Notes: generated from the sequence alone by a model not told the origin. Counted from the first letter of the stretch, positions 51,281 to 60,500 are shown. The stretch is DNA of 64,000 nucleotides from Levilactobacillus zymae DSM 19395 (GCF_001434115.1 NZ_AZDW01000021.1:1-64000); one strand, 5' to 3'. Program-made: numbers and translations.

Positions 51281-52153
51281 TTAAGGTTCTTCACGGGTTC
51301 GTTCAATCACGTCGCGCACGTGCATCAAGACCGGTTGGGTCCGCGACGAACTGCGCAGGACCGTCATCATAAATAAGCTATCCAGGATGGCAATCTGTGA
51401 AATCAGAGAATACATTCCCTCGGAGCGGTACTTGATTTCGTCGGTCAACGATAACAGCGTCACCGTGGCCGCCCGGGCTAACGGTGACCCGCTGTAGCTG
51501 GTGATGCCGATGATGGGCACGTGATTGGCCTTTAATTCCTTGACGATTTGAATGGTTTCGTAGTTTTTCCCGGAATGTGATATCACCACGGCACAGTCGT
51601 CGGCGGTCAACTTGGCCGCTTGCATCAGCTGGATATCGTAATCGGGATGGTAGGCCACGTTCAGTGAGGTTCGCACGAACTTATGGTACCCGTCCAGCGC
51701 CGCAATCGAAGACCCGCCTAAGCCGAAAAAGTTCACGGTCCCGGCGTTGATCAGTTTCAAGACCGCCCGGGCAATGTCGTTTTCACTTAGCGCGTCGTTG
51801 GTGGCCTCTAGTGACGCCATGGACGAATGGAAAACCTTGTTGGCGATCACGCCAAGCGAGTCCCCTTCGCCCAATTCCTTAAACAATTTGGCGCCTTCCT
51901 GGGCGTCGACCACGACCACGTGCGCCAATTCCATGGTAAATTCCCGGTAGTTGGCGTACCCCAGGCGCTTGACGAACCGCGAGATCGACGCGGTCGACGC
52001 CCCAGCCGCACTCGCCAGTTCACGGATGGTCATCTCACTGACCGTCGACGGACTGTTGAGCGCCAACTGCGCGATTCTTTTTTCTGTGGTGGATAAGCTG
52101 TCATACTTACCGCGAAGCTTACCCAATGCTGAACGTGCGATAACCACCATCAC
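51281..52153 (-). CDS. RpiR/MurR-family transcription regulator (probable gluconate regulator)
   Basis: A 290-residue regulator. The N-terminal HTH (about 1-77) has LSTTEKRIAQLALNSPSTVSEMTIRELASAAGASTASISRFVKRLGYANYREF. The SIS sugar-phosphate domain (about 105-245) has FFGLGGSSIAALDGYHKFVR and VISHSGKNYETIQIVKELK. It is divergent from gntK, so control of the gluconate genes by 6-phosphogluconate or a similar ligand is likely. The ATG follows GGAGAAGGG. Confidence 0.88.
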   Translation of the reverse strand: MMVVIARSALGKLRGKYDSLSTTEKRIAQLALNSPSTVSEMTIRELASAAGASTASISRFVKRLGYANYREFTMELAHVVVVDAQEGAKLFKELGEGDSLGVIANKVFHSSMASLEATNDALSENDIARAVLKLINAGTVNFFGLGGSSIAALDGYHKFVRTSLNVAYHPDYDIQLMQAAKLTADDCAVVISHSGKNYETIQIVKELKANHVPIIGITSYSGSPLARAATVTLLSLTDEIKYRSEGMYSLISQIAILDSLFMMTVLRSSSRTQPVLMHVRDVIERTREEP

Positions 52154-52200
52154 CCTTCTCCGTTTAAAAATCTTTTTGTAAATATTTTACAACACCCTAC

Positions 52201-52229
52201 TTGAAAAGTGAAACTTTTTTACATATAAT
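52201..52229 (+). promoter_or_regulatory. gntK promoter
   Basis: -35 TTGAAA (52201-52206), 17-nt spacer, -10 TATAAT (52224-52229). It gives a leader of about 225 nt. Confidence 0.8.
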
Positions 52230-52246
52230 TAACAGCGTTGCCTTCG

Positions 52247-52368
52247 GGGGCCTCTTTGTCTAAAATGACACTTAAGCCCGATGAATTGAAGGGATAACGC
52301 TTGCTTTTCGCCAAGCGACCCAGTACGCTATCCATGATAACGTTTTCTCATCGGGTTTCGTAGGCCCC
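52247..52368 (+). promoter_or_regulatory. Nested-stem leader of gntK with cre
   Basis: Outer stem GGGGCCT/AGGCCCC (52247-52253 with 52362-52368), an 11-bp stem with one G-T pair (52274-52284 with 52348-52358), GGATA/TATCC (52292-52296 with 52329-52333) and CGCTTG/CAAGCG (52298-52303 with 52312-52317) are nested. ATGATAACGTTTTCT (52334-52348) is a one-mismatch cre, and GATAACG also occurs at 52293-52299. It is either a multi-site operator or a structured leader RNA. Confidence 0.55.
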
Positions 52369-52460
52369 ACTGGCGGATTCAGCGTTACTTATCCGGCGAA
52401 ACCGCCCCGTAAGTAGCAGCGCACGTGACTTAAACGAGTTACCACGAAAGGAAGAGTTTT

Positions 52461-54014
52461 ATGGACTACATGATTGGCGTCGACATTGGAACGACCAGTG
52501 TTAAGACGGTATTGTACGACACCGATGGTAAGATGCAGGGTTATTCCAACAACCTGTACCCCCTCTATCAAGATGTTCCCGATATGGCGGAAGAAGATCC
52601 CGAAGAAATCTTCTCCGCGATCATTGACGGGTTGACCACGGTCATTCGCAAGGCTGACTTGAAGAACGGTACCCTCCACGGGGTGTCTTTCTCCGCGGCC
52701 ATGCACAGTCTGATTTTGTTAGACGAAAACCACAAGCCGTTGACACGGGCCATCACCTGGGCCGACAACCGGGCCGTCCAATACGCCGACGAGCTACGGG
52801 AAAACGGTGTGGGGAAACAATTATACGAAAAGACGGGGACGCCAATTCACCCCATGACGCCGCTCAGCAAGTTGATTTGGTTGCGTAACGAACAACCCGA
52901 CTTGTTCAAGCAGGCGCGGTGGTTCGTCGGCATCAAGGAATACGTGATCTACAAGTTGTTCGGCGTCTTACAAGAAGACTACTCCATCGCCAACGCAACG
53001 GGGTTATTCAACATCTTCAAGATGGACTGGGACGACCAAGCCTTACAAGTGGCCGGCATTACCCGTGACCAATTACCAAAGCTGGTCGACACCACGGACC
53101 AAATCTCCGGCATGAAGGCCGATTACGCCGGTGTCATTGGCATGGACCCGAACACGCCGTTCATCATGGGCGCTTCTGACGGTCCGCTGGCCAACCTCGG
53201 GGTCGACGCCATCAACCCTGGGGTCGTTGCCGTGACTATCGGGACGTCCGGGGCTGTCCGGGTCGTCACCGACAAGCCGAAGATTGACCCTAAGGGCCGG
53301 GTCTTCTGCTACTACCTGTCCGAAGGTCGCTGGGTCGTTGGTGGACCGGTCAACAACGGGGGAATCGTCTTCCGTTGGGTCCGCGACCAACTCTTCGCGC
53401 CCGAAAAGATTACGGCCGAACAAATGAAGGTCGACTCTTACGACCTATTGACCGAAATTGCCTCCAAGATTCCGGCCGGTTCCGACGGCTTGATCTTCCA
53501 CCCCTTCTTGGGTGGCGAACGGGCCCCTATCTGGGACGCCAACGCTCGGGGTTCCTTCTTCGGTCTGACCCGGACGCACTCCCGCGCTCACATGGTCCGC
53601 GCCGCGCTGGAAGGGATCGTTTACAACCTGTACACCGTGATGCTGGCCTTAGAAGAAGTCGTCGGCAAGCCATCCAGCATTCAAGCTACCGGTGGGTTCG
53701 CCCGCTCCGCGCTGTGGCGTCAAATGTTAGCTGACATCTTCGAACAAGACGTCACGATTCCCGAAAGTCCTGAAGGCACGGCCTTAGGGGCTGCCACGTT
53801 AGGGATGTACGCGTTAGGTCTGATCGATGATTTGGCTGAGGTCAAGAACTTCATCGGGGTCGCTAACGTGCACCACCCGAACCCGGACACGTTCGAAGCT
53901 TACCGGACGCTGGTCCCAATCTACATCCGGTTGAGTCGGCAATTACAGTCCGAATACAAGAACATCGCCGAGTTCCAGCGGAAACACCCGCAACAAACCA
54001 CTGATCAAAAATAA
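52461..54014 (+). CDS. gntK: Gluconokinase (FGGY family)
   Basis: A 517-residue kinase making 6-phosphogluconate from gluconate. The N-terminal phosphate loop is IGVDIGTTSVKTVLYD, then AITWADNRA, the second domain has VTIGTSGAVRVV, and the FGGY signature region lies around QATGGFARSALWRQMLADIF. The ATG follows AAAGGAAGAG. 6-Phosphogluconate enters the oxidative pentose phosphate or phosphoketolase route. It has its own terminator before gntP. Confidence 0.93.
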   Translation: MDYMIGVDIGTTSVKTVLYDTDGKMQGYSNNLYPLYQDVPDMAEEDPEEIFSAIIDGLTTVIRKADLKNGTLHGVSFSAAMHSLILLDENHKPLTRAITWADNRAVQYADELRENGVGKQLYEKTGTPIHPMTPLSKLIWLRNEQPDLFKQARWFVGIKEYVIYKLFGVLQEDYSIANATGLFNIFKMDWDDQALQVAGITRDQLPKLVDTTDQISGMKADYAGVIGMDPNTPFIMGASDGPLANLGVDAINPGVVAVTIGTSGAVRVVTDKPKIDPKGRVFCYYLSEGRWVVGGPVNNGGIVFRWVRDQLFAPEKITAEQMKVDSYDLLTEIASKIPAGSDGLIFHPFLGGERAPIWDANARGSFFGLTRTHSRAHMVRAALEGIVYNLYTVMLALEEVVGKPSSIQATGGFARSALWRQMLADIFEQDVTIPESPEGTALGAATLGMYALGLIDDLAEVKNFIGVANVHHPNPDTFEAYRTLVPIYIRLSRQLQSEYKNIAEFQRKHPQQTTDQK

Positions 54015-54029
54015 TTTAAGCTGTTTCTG

Positions 54030-54080
54030 AAAAGAACCTTCCTCGACTTTCGTCATTTTGAAAGTTAGGAAGGTTCTTTT
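54030..54080 (+). terminator. Terminator between gntK and gntP
   Basis: A 14-bp perfect stem (54030-54043 with 54067-54080) has an inner ACTTTC/GAAAGT helix and ends in T4. Confidence 0.92.
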
Positions 54081-54104
54081 ATATACAAATTGTGTACCAT
54101 CAAG

Positions 54105-54153
54105 TATAATGTGAATTGCTCATAGGCAAGCTAGTATAGGGGTGCTAGCTTTT
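54105..54153 (+). promoter_or_regulatory. gntP copy 2 promoter and leader hairpin
   Basis: TATAAT (54105-54110) is a likely -10. AAGCTAG/CTAGCTT (54128-54134 with 54145-54151) followed by TTTT forms a weak terminator-like hairpin in the leader. Confidence 0.45.
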
Positions 54154-54185
54154 CTAAATATCTAAGATGAAAGGGCTTACTTCTT

Positions 54186-55544
54186 ATGGAATTAATTGCA
54201 CTTGTCATTGGGGTCATCTTTCTATTGGTCCTCATTATTCGTTTCAAGATCAACACGTTCGTTTCGTTGATTATGACGTCCGTGTTAACGGCGCTGTTGT
54301 TGGGGATGAACCTGACCAAGATCATGGCCACCATCGAGGCCGGAATCGGGAGTCAACTGGGCGAACTCTCCTTAGTCTTCGGGTTCGGGGCCATGCTGGG
54401 CCGGTTAGTCGCCGACGCCGGTGGGGCCAACGTGATTGCCACTACCCTGATCGATAAATTCGGTAAACAGCGGTTACAAATTGCCATTATGCTCGCCTCC
54501 TTTATTATCGGGATTGCCCTGTTCTTCGAAGTCGGGCTGGTTCTGCTGATTCCAATCGTCTTCGCGATTGCGCTAGAAGCCAACGTGCCAATCCTCTACT
54601 TAGGGATTCCGATGGCCGCCGCGCTGTCCGTGACCCACGGGTTCTTACCGCCCCACCCGGCACCGGTAGCCATCGCCGCGGTCTTAAAGGCCAACGACGG
54701 GGAAATTCTGTTGCTGGGGTTGATCGTGGCCATTCCGGCAGCCATCATCGCCGGTCCGGTCTTCACCAAGTTGGCCCGGAAGTTTGCGCCCAGTGCTTTT
54801 GAGCGTAAAGGGAACCTCTCTTCACTGGGTGAGGTCAAAACCATTAAGCCCGAAGATGCGCCTAGCTTCGGGATGTCCGTGTTAACGTCGCTCTTCCCGG
54901 TCATTTTGATGGCGATCACCACCATCTACAAAATGACCGTCAACGGCGGGGCCACGCCGACCAAGAACGCCACCATGCTCGACCAAATCGTGGCGTTGAT
55001 TGGGGACCCCGCCATGGCCATGCTAATTTCGCTACTGGTCGCCATGTTCACCATGGGCTGGCGCCGGAACCGTAAGACCGCCGACATCATGCAGACCCTA
55101 GAAGACGCCGTGAAGTCCATCGCCATGCTGCTCCTGGTCATCGGGGGTGGTGGGGCCTTCAAGCAGGTCCTGATCGACGGGGGTGTCGGTCAGGAAGTGG
55201 CGAAGATCTTCGTCAACTCCAACATGTCGCCCCTGCTGTTAGGCTGGTTGGTGGCCGTGGTCCTGCGGGTGGCCCTAGGGTCCGCGACCGTGGCTGCCCT
55301 GACCGCCGCCGGTATCGTGGCCCCGTTGATGGCTCAGGCCGGGGTCGCCCCGGCGTTAATGGTGCTGGCCATTGGGGCCGGGTCCCTGGCGGCGTCGCAC
55401 GTGAACGACGCCGGGTTCTGGATGTTTAAGGAATACTTCGACTTGTCGGTCAAGCAAACGTTGAGCATCTGGACCGTGCTGGAAACGGTCATCTCGGTGG
55501 TCGGTATCGTGATCGTCCTGCTGCTGAGTCTGGTCATCCACTAA
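54186..55544 (+). CDS. gntP: Gluconate permease (GntP family), copy 2
   Basis: A 452-residue symporter parallel in length and motifs to the protein at 36643 (FGFGAMLGRLVADAGGANVIA, FFEVGLVLLIPIVFA, HGFLPPHPAPVAIA, GAGSLAASHVNDAGFWMFKEYFDLSVKQT). Adjacent to gntK and the RpiR-type gene, so this copy is the likelier dedicated gluconate importer. The ATG at 54186 has AAAGGG about 10 nt upstream. Confidence 0.93.
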   Translation: MELIALVIGVIFLLVLIIRFKINTFVSLIMTSVLTALLLGMNLTKIMATIEAGIGSQLGELSLVFGFGAMLGRLVADAGGANVIATTLIDKFGKQRLQIAIMLASFIIGIALFFEVGLVLLIPIVFAIALEANVPILYLGIPMAAALSVTHGFLPPHPAPVAIAAVLKANDGEILLLGLIVAIPAAIIAGPVFTKLARKFAPSAFERKGNLSSLGEVKTIKPEDAPSFGMSVLTSLFPVILMAITTIYKMTVNGGATPTKNATMLDQIVALIGDPAMAMLISLLVAMFTMGWRRNRKTADIMQTLEDAVKSIAMLLLVIGGGGAFKQVLIDGGVGQEVAKIFVNSNMSPLLLGWLVAVVLRVALGSATVAALTAAGIVAPLMAQAGVAPALMVLAIGAGSLAASHVNDAGFWMFKEYFDLSVKQTLSIWTVLETVISVVGIVIVLLLSLVIH

Positions 55545-55571
55545 GCATCACTTAACTTAAAATCCTCTGTA

Positions 55572-55600
55572 GGACGCGGCTTCCCGGCCGCGTCCTTTTT
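55572..55600 (+). terminator. Terminator after gntP copy 2
   Basis: A 9-bp perfect stem (55572-55580 with 55587-55595) is followed by T5. Confidence 0.93.
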
Positions 55601-55723
55601 GGTGGCCGTCCTGATTTTCGCCCGTCACCGACTAGTCCGGAAACGTTGCCGCCGCCACAGTTGGTTTGTATCCGGTTACATTTCACCCGTTGATGATTTT
55701 GGGAGCCAACGGTCAAAATTTCG

Positions 55724-55732
55724 TGCTATAAT
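55724..55732 (+). promoter_or_regulatory. APC permease promoter (extended -10)
   Basis: TGCTATAAT; no clear -35. Confidence 0.6.
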
Positions 55733-55771
55733 AGTTGAATCAGTCATTTTAGAGAAAAGAGGCATCGTATC

Positions 55772-57094
55772 TTGGCAAAGGCGTTACGCCGCGAAATTGG
55801 AACGTTTACCGCCCTGGCGACCGTGATGGGCACGGTCATCGGGGGCGGGGTCTTCTTCAAGACCGCTAGCGTGGTGGCGGCCAACCATTCCGCCAACATG
55901 ACGTTGCTGGCCTGGGTCTTAGGCGGCCTGTTGACCATCTGTGCCGGCCTGACCAGTGCCGAATTAGCCGCCGCCATCCCCCGCACCGGTGGGGCCATGC
56001 GCTACCTAGAATACGCCTACGGCAAACCCGTGGGCTTCTTGATGGGCTGGGCCCAGATCCTGGTCTACTACCCCGCCAACATCGCCGCGCTGTCGATCGT
56101 GTTTGGGACGCAGTTCATCGCCCTCTTTCACCTAGCAGCCGGCTGGCAACTGCCCATCGCCATTCTTTGCGGGGGCAGCATTACCGCCATCAACTTTCTG
56201 GGAGCTCGGGCGGCCGGACGGCTCCAGTCCGTGGCGTTAGTGTTTAAATTGATTCCGATCGCCATCATCGTGATCTTCGGCTTGATGGCGCCGGCCACCA
56301 CCCCGATTCCCCTGTGGCCGATTGCCACCGGTGACCATCTCAACTGGGGCCAAGCCTTCGCGTCCAGCTTACTGGCCACGATGTTCGCCTACGACGGGTG
56401 GATCAACATCGGTAACATCGCCGGGGAAATGAAGAAGCCCGAACGCGACCTGCCCCGAGCCATCGTCTTGGGGCTTGCCGCCATCACCGTGGTTTACACC
56501 CTGGTCAACCTGGTGGTCTTGCGGACCCTACCGATCGACCTGATTGCCGGCAACCAGAACTCGGCCGCCGACGCCGCCATGCGGTTGTTCGGCCAGATGG
56601 GCGGTAAGCTGGTGACCATCGGCATCCTGATCTCGGTCTACGGGGCCATCAACGGCTACACCATGACCGGGATGCGCGTGCCGTTCGCCATGGCCGAAGA
56701 GGATAGTTTACCGTTTTCGACCTACTTCCGCCGGTTATCGCGGCGCACCTACGTGCCCTACTTCGCCGGGGTCGTTCAGATTGGCATCGCCCTGATCATG
56801 ATGTTTCTGGGGAGCTTCGACCTGCTGACCGACATGCTGGTCTTCGTGATGTGGGTCTTCAACTGCCTGATTTTCCTGGCGGTCTTTCGGCTACGGCACC
56901 GAGAACCCGACATGGTCCGGCCGTACCGGGTCCCCGGGTACCCCGTGATTCCGCTGATCGCCCTAGTGGGGGGCCTCTTCATCCTGGTCACCACGCTGGT
57001 CACCGAAACGGGCTTAGCCGTGACCGGTCTGGCGTTGACTCTCCTGGGACTGCCGGTCTACTTCTGGCACCAAAAGCACCGCCGCACCACCTAA
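55772..57094 (+). CDS. APC-superfamily amino acid permease (SteT/LAT-like)
   Basis: A 440-residue transporter with 12 hydrophobic segments. The first helix has TVMGTVIGGGVFFKTA (the G-[ST]-x-I-G-x-G substrate loop), followed by SAELAAAIPRTGGAMRYLEYAYGKPVGFLMGW and AYDGWINIGNIAGEMKKPERDLPRAI. Closest in pattern to Ser/Thr exchangers of the LAT group; the substrate is not certain. The start is TTG at 55772 with GAGG spaced 9 nt, since no ATG lies before the first helix. Confidence 0.85.
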   Translation: MAKALRREIGTFTALATVMGTVIGGGVFFKTASVVAANHSANMTLLAWVLGGLLTICAGLTSAELAAAIPRTGGAMRYLEYAYGKPVGFLMGWAQILVYYPANIAALSIVFGTQFIALFHLAAGWQLPIAILCGGSITAINFLGARAAGRLQSVALVFKLIPIAIIVIFGLMAPATTPIPLWPIATGDHLNWGQAFASSLLATMFAYDGWINIGNIAGEMKKPERDLPRAIVLGLAAITVVYTLVNLVVLRTLPIDLIAGNQNSAADAAMRLFGQMGGKLVTIGILISVYGAINGYTMTGMRVPFAMAEEDSLPFSTYFRRLSRRTYVPYFAGVVQIGIALIMMFLGSFDLLTDMLVFVMWVFNCLIFLAVFRLRHREPDMVRPYRVPGYPVIPLIALVGGLFILVTTLVTETGLAVTGLALTLLGLPVYFWHQKHRRTT

Positions 57095-57109
57095 ACTTAA
57101 AATCGTTAA

Positions 57110-57158
57110 AGGCGCAACGCACAATCCGTAAAGGAGATTGGCGTTGCGCCTCTTTTTT
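57110..57158 (+). terminator. Terminator after APC permease
   Basis: An 11-bp perfect stem (57110-57120 with 57141-57151) has an inner CAATC/GATTG helix and is followed by T6. Confidence 0.92.
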
Positions 57159-57166
57159 GACTAGGA

Positions 57167-58654
57167 TTAAGCGTCCACGACACACTGGCCGGCTAACCGG
57201 CCAAAGGTCACCGCGTGACTGGCGGTCAGGCCTGGCACCCGGTCGGGATAGGCGCCCCAGAAGAAGCCCCCGGCACAGTTACCGGCGGCGTACAGTCCAG
57301 CAATGGGGGCCTCGTGTTGGTCGAGAACCTGCATCTGTGAATTGACGTGCAGGCCGTCTAGGGTGGCTAGCAGAATCCCCCCCAGGGTCACTGCGTAGTA
57401 CGGCCCTTCGTCGACTGGGAACAACCGGTAGGCTTCCTTACCGAAGTCGGTGTCCTTTCCGGCGGCGCAGAGGTCGTTATAGTGGTCGACTGTCTTGGTC
57501 AGTTGGTCCACCGGCAGGTGCATCTTTTCGGCCAATTCGGCAATGCTATCGGCCTGTTGTACGTACCCCTTGTCCAGGTAGTCTTGCAGTAGCTTCTTTT
57601 CGCCATCGGTGCTGAAGATGCCCGGCCAGCCCAACCGCGAGCAGCCCAACGTATGGAACTGTTTGAGGTTGTCCATGGTCTTGGCGTTCCACACCATGAC
57701 TTCCAAGTGCCCCGGTTGGTGCATCAGCGAGTTCATGGCAAACTGGTACGGCGCGCTTTCGTTAAAGAAGCGTTCACCTTTCAAATTGACCTTGAGGAGG
57801 GGGTAGGAGCCCAACACGAACTGGTGACTTTGCCAGTCCTTGACGTAGTAGTCGTCGATGTTGGTCCCCACGGGAACCGCACCCCGGTCGAAGATGATGC
57901 TGGCCGGTTCGAGGTCTCTGGCCGCGCCGACTTCGAGGGCGGCCACCTGACCGGACCCGTCGTCGCGCGGACTCTGGGTGTAGGTATTCTTTTTCAGGAG
58001 TGTCGGCGCCCACTTTTGCATCAAGGCCTCGTTGGCCCCGTAACCTCCGGTACACAGGATGACCCCCTGCTTGGCGGTGATTTCGCGAACCGCGTGGGTT
58101 TCGGTGTCCATCACTTGCACCCCGGTGACCCGGTTTTGCGCATCGGTCAGCAGGTGTTCCAGCTTGGTGTTGTACTGGAAGGTCACCCCCAGCGCCTGGT
58201 CGGTAGCAATCACGTACTTGCCCCAACCCCAGTCCCAGGCCTTTTCGTCGGCCGTAATTTCATTACCGGACGGGAAAGCCTTGTTCATCAAGGTTTCGTA
58301 ATAGGCGTCACCCGTGGCGTAAAGGTGATCACCATTGGGCTTCAAAACCTTTTCTTCCAGCCAATCCAGGGCCTCGCCACTATGGTTGACCCAGGTCCAT
58401 AAAAGTTGTTGGTCCACGTTGTCCTGCGCGAAGGCCGAGAGAAATTCGACCAGCTCGCGTTTATCGATCTTGACGCCGGCCCGTTGTTGCGCGTGGCTGT
58501 CCACCGACGCAATCGTGTTGCGGTAGAGGTACTCGCTGTTGGCTTTCTTGTCGATCACGAGGACCTTGGCCCCCTTTTCGGCGGCGGCCCCGGCGGCAAA
58601 GCCCCCCGCATTGGCGGCTCCCACGACGATGACGTCGTATGTTTCATTCTCCAT
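57167..58654 (-). CDS. FAD-dependent oxidoreductase (fumarate/urocanate reductase-like flavoprotein)
   Basis: A 495-residue soluble flavoprotein. The FAD-binding N-terminus is YDVIVVGAANAGGFAAGAAAEKGAKVLVIDKK; ILCTGGYGANEALMQ and the C-terminal GLYAAGNCAGGFFWGAYPDRVPGLTASHAVTFGRLAG are typical of the fumarate reductase flavoprotein group. No FMN-binding or cytochrome domain is attached, so electrons must come from a separate donor. Substrate not determined. The ATG follows AGGAGT. Divergent from a LysR gene that may regulate it. Confidence 0.85.
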   Translation of the reverse strand: MENETYDVIVVGAANAGGFAAGAAAEKGAKVLVIDKKANSEYLYRNTIASVDSHAQQRAGVKIDKRELVEFLSAFAQDNVDQQLLWTWVNHSGEALDWLEEKVLKPNGDHLYATGDAYYETLMNKAFPSGNEITADEKAWDWGWGKYVIATDQALGVTFQYNTKLEHLLTDAQNRVTGVQVMDTETHAVREITAKQGVILCTGGYGANEALMQKWAPTLLKKNTYTQSPRDDGSGQVAALEVGAARDLEPASIIFDRGAVPVGTNIDDYYVKDWQSHQFVLGSYPLLKVNLKGERFFNESAPYQFAMNSLMHQPGHLEVMVWNAKTMDNLKQFHTLGCSRLGWPGIFSTDGEKKLLQDYLDKGYVQQADSIAELAEKMHLPVDQLTKTVDHYNDLCAAGKDTDFGKEAYRLFPVDEGPYYAVTLGGILLATLDGLHVNSQMQVLDQHEAPIAGLYAAGNCAGGFFWGAYPDRVPGLTASHAVTFGRLAGQCVVDA

Positions 58655-58753
58655 GACGCTTCACTCCTTTTCGTTATCGCTTACACCCTTGATATTAAGC
58701 CATTTCTTAGCGTATGATGAAGACTAAACGGCAAGTCAAGATGACGAAATGGA

Positions 58754-59671
58754 ATGTTGAACATGAATTCAATGCAGCTTAAATGCCTCATCTCATTGGG
58801 GCAGACCCACAGTATCACCCGGACCGCGGCCAAGCTTTACGTGGCGCAGTCGACGGTCTCTAAAAATCTGAAACGCTTGGAAGATGAATTGGGGTTCCCC
58901 ATCCTCACCGTCCAAGCCCACCAGACACACCTGACGCCCGAGGGCCAGTACCTCTGGACCCACGTGCAGAAACTCGATGCCCAGTTCACCGCGGTAATCG
59001 AACACATTTACGCCCAAAAGGCCTCGACCCCGATCACCGTGGCCCACTCCATTATCCCCTTTGAACGGGCCTTTCTCCCCCTGTTCATTCAGCGCTTCGC
59101 AGCCCACCACCAGCGGCCCGTGCACCTGATCAATTTCTCGCCTTCGGCATACGCCGACAGCCTCAACCTCCTTTTGCAGCAGGAGGCGACCTTTCTGTTG
59201 ATGCAAGAGGACTTCTTCCGTCACGACCCACGGATCTCCTTCACCCCGTTACTTCAGGCCCGCTACTCGGTCGTTATTCCGCGCCAGCACCCCTTAGCCG
59301 CCCACCCCCTCATCGCTTTAGATGACTTGGCCCACCAACACCTGTGGGTCTGGAACAGTGAGCCGCCGGTCCAATCCGTGGTCCAGGTCAGCCAACTCAT
59401 CCGCGACCAAGTGCCCAGTGCCACCCTCACCCCGGTCGCCAACATCGCGGAGTGTGCCATGTACGCGGCCTCGGGCGCCGGATTAGGCATCGTTCCCAGT
59501 GTGGCCTACGATACCGGCAACCCCGACGTGGTCTACAACTTCTTAGACGTCCCCATTCCCATCAACTACGGGGTCAGCTACCTGCGGACCACCAAGAAGG
59601 AAGCCTACTTTCCCGCGGTGATCCACGACCTGACCACCGCGGTCAAAACCAAGAAAGACTTATGGTCTTGA
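58754..59671 (+). CDS. LysR-family transcription regulator
   Basis: A 305-residue regulator. The HTH (about 6-65) has LKCLISLGQTHSITRTAAKLYVAQSTVSKNLKRLEDELGFPIL, and the effector domain starts near residue 95. It is divergent from the flavin reductase with a 99-bp gap, the usual arrangement for a LysR target. The ribosome site is weak; ATG at 58754 or 58763 could be used. Confidence 0.88.
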   Translation: MLNMNSMQLKCLISLGQTHSITRTAAKLYVAQSTVSKNLKRLEDELGFPILTVQAHQTHLTPEGQYLWTHVQKLDAQFTAVIEHIYAQKASTPITVAHSIIPFERAFLPLFIQRFAAHHQRPVHLINFSPSAYADSLNLLLQQEATFLLMQEDFFRHDPRISFTPLLQARYSVVIPRQHPLAAHPLIALDDLAHQHLWVWNSEPPVQSVVQVSQLIRDQVPSATLTPVANIAECAMYAASGAGLGIVPSVAYDTGNPDVVYNFLDVPIPINYGVSYLRTTKKEAYFPAVIHDLTTAVKTKKDLWS

Positions 59672-59680
59672 ACCAAAAAC

Positions 59681-59734
59681 AGCCCCCAACCTGGTGACCG
59701 ACAACGTTTGTCGGTGCTGGCTGGGGGCTATTTT
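59681..59734. terminator. Terminator between LysR and CMD genes
   Basis: AGCCCCCA (59681-59688) pairs with TGGGGGCT (59722-59729) around an inner ACCGACAA/TTGTCGGT hairpin. T-runs occur on both strands and the genes converge. Confidence 0.88.
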
Positions 59735-59745
59735 GAAGTTAGTTA

Positions 59746-60063
59746 CTAGTCCTGATAGATTTTCTTGGCTAAGCCAAACGCGGACCACGCCTTGGGCCAA
59801 CCGGTGTAAAACGCCAGGTGAGTGATCAATTCGACCATTTCGTCCTTAGTCACCCCGTGTTGTTTGGCGATCTTCATGTGGGCCTCTAATTGGGGCACGC
59901 CCTGCGTTAACAGGCTCGCCACCGTGATCAGACTCCGGTCACGGGCGGACAGCTTGTCCTCACGGGACCAAACTTCCCCAAATAAGACGTCATCGTTCAA
60001 TTCAGCGAATTTCGGGGCGAAGTCCCCCAGGTTATCGCGACCTGCAGTTTGTTTTTCGGCCAT
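59746..60063 (-). CDS. Carboxymuconolactone decarboxylase-family protein
   Basis: A 105-residue helical protein with VWSREDKLSARDRSLITVASLLTQGVPQLEAHMKIAKQHGVTKDEMVELITHLAFYTGWPKAWSAF, the full CMD signature. It lacks the CxxC of AhpD peroxidases. In lactobacilli its substrate is unknown. Start at 60063 follows GGAGAG. It lies one base after the cupin stop, last in the cluster. Confidence 0.88.
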   Translation of the reverse strand: MAEKQTAGRDNLGDFAPKFAELNDDVLFGEVWSREDKLSARDRSLITVASLLTQGVPQLEAHMKIAKQHGVTKDEMVELITHLAFYTGWPKAWSAFGLAKKIYQD

Positions 60064-60064
60064 C

Positions 60065-60481
60065 TTACTTCTCTCCTTCCACAGCAGCGTATTCTTCATC
60101 CGATACCGGTTCGAGCCATTCTGGCGTACCCGCCGTGATGGCGATGTGGGAGAACCAGCTATCCTTGGTCGCCCCGTGCCAGTGCTTGACGCCGTCGTGG
60201 GTCACGACCACGTCCCCGGCCGTCAAATGCCGGGCGGGTTGGCCGGCTTCTTGGTACCAGCCTTCCCCACCGGTCACCAGTAAAATTTGAAACCCATCGT
60301 GGTGGATGTGCCAGTTGTTCCGGCAACCAGGCTCAAAGGTCACGTTGCCGACGCCGACACTGACGTTGGGGTCGTTCACTAAACCTTGTAAGTAACTCTG
60401 ACCGGTGAAGAACTTGGCGTACGCGTCGTTCTTGGGACCCATGGAAAAAATACCGTTCTTGATGTTTTCGTTGTTAGTCAT
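60065..60481 (-). CDS. Cupin-domain protein
   Basis: A 138-residue single-domain cupin. Motif 1 is CRNNWHIHHDGFQILLVTGGEG with metal His residues, motif 2 is GDVVVTHDGVKHWHGA. It frequently accompanies CMD-family and SDR genes, probably acting on the same small molecule or quinone. The ATG follows GGAGG. Confidence 0.88.
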   Translation of the reverse strand: MTNNENIKNGIFSMGPKNDAYAKFFTGQSYLQGLVNDPNVSVGVGNVTFEPGCRNNWHIHHDGFQILLVTGGEGWYQEAGQPARHLTAGDVVVTHDGVKHWHGATKDSWFSHIAITAGTPEWLEPVSDEEYAAVEGEK

Positions 60482-60500
60482 TAGTCGTTTCCTCCTAAAA

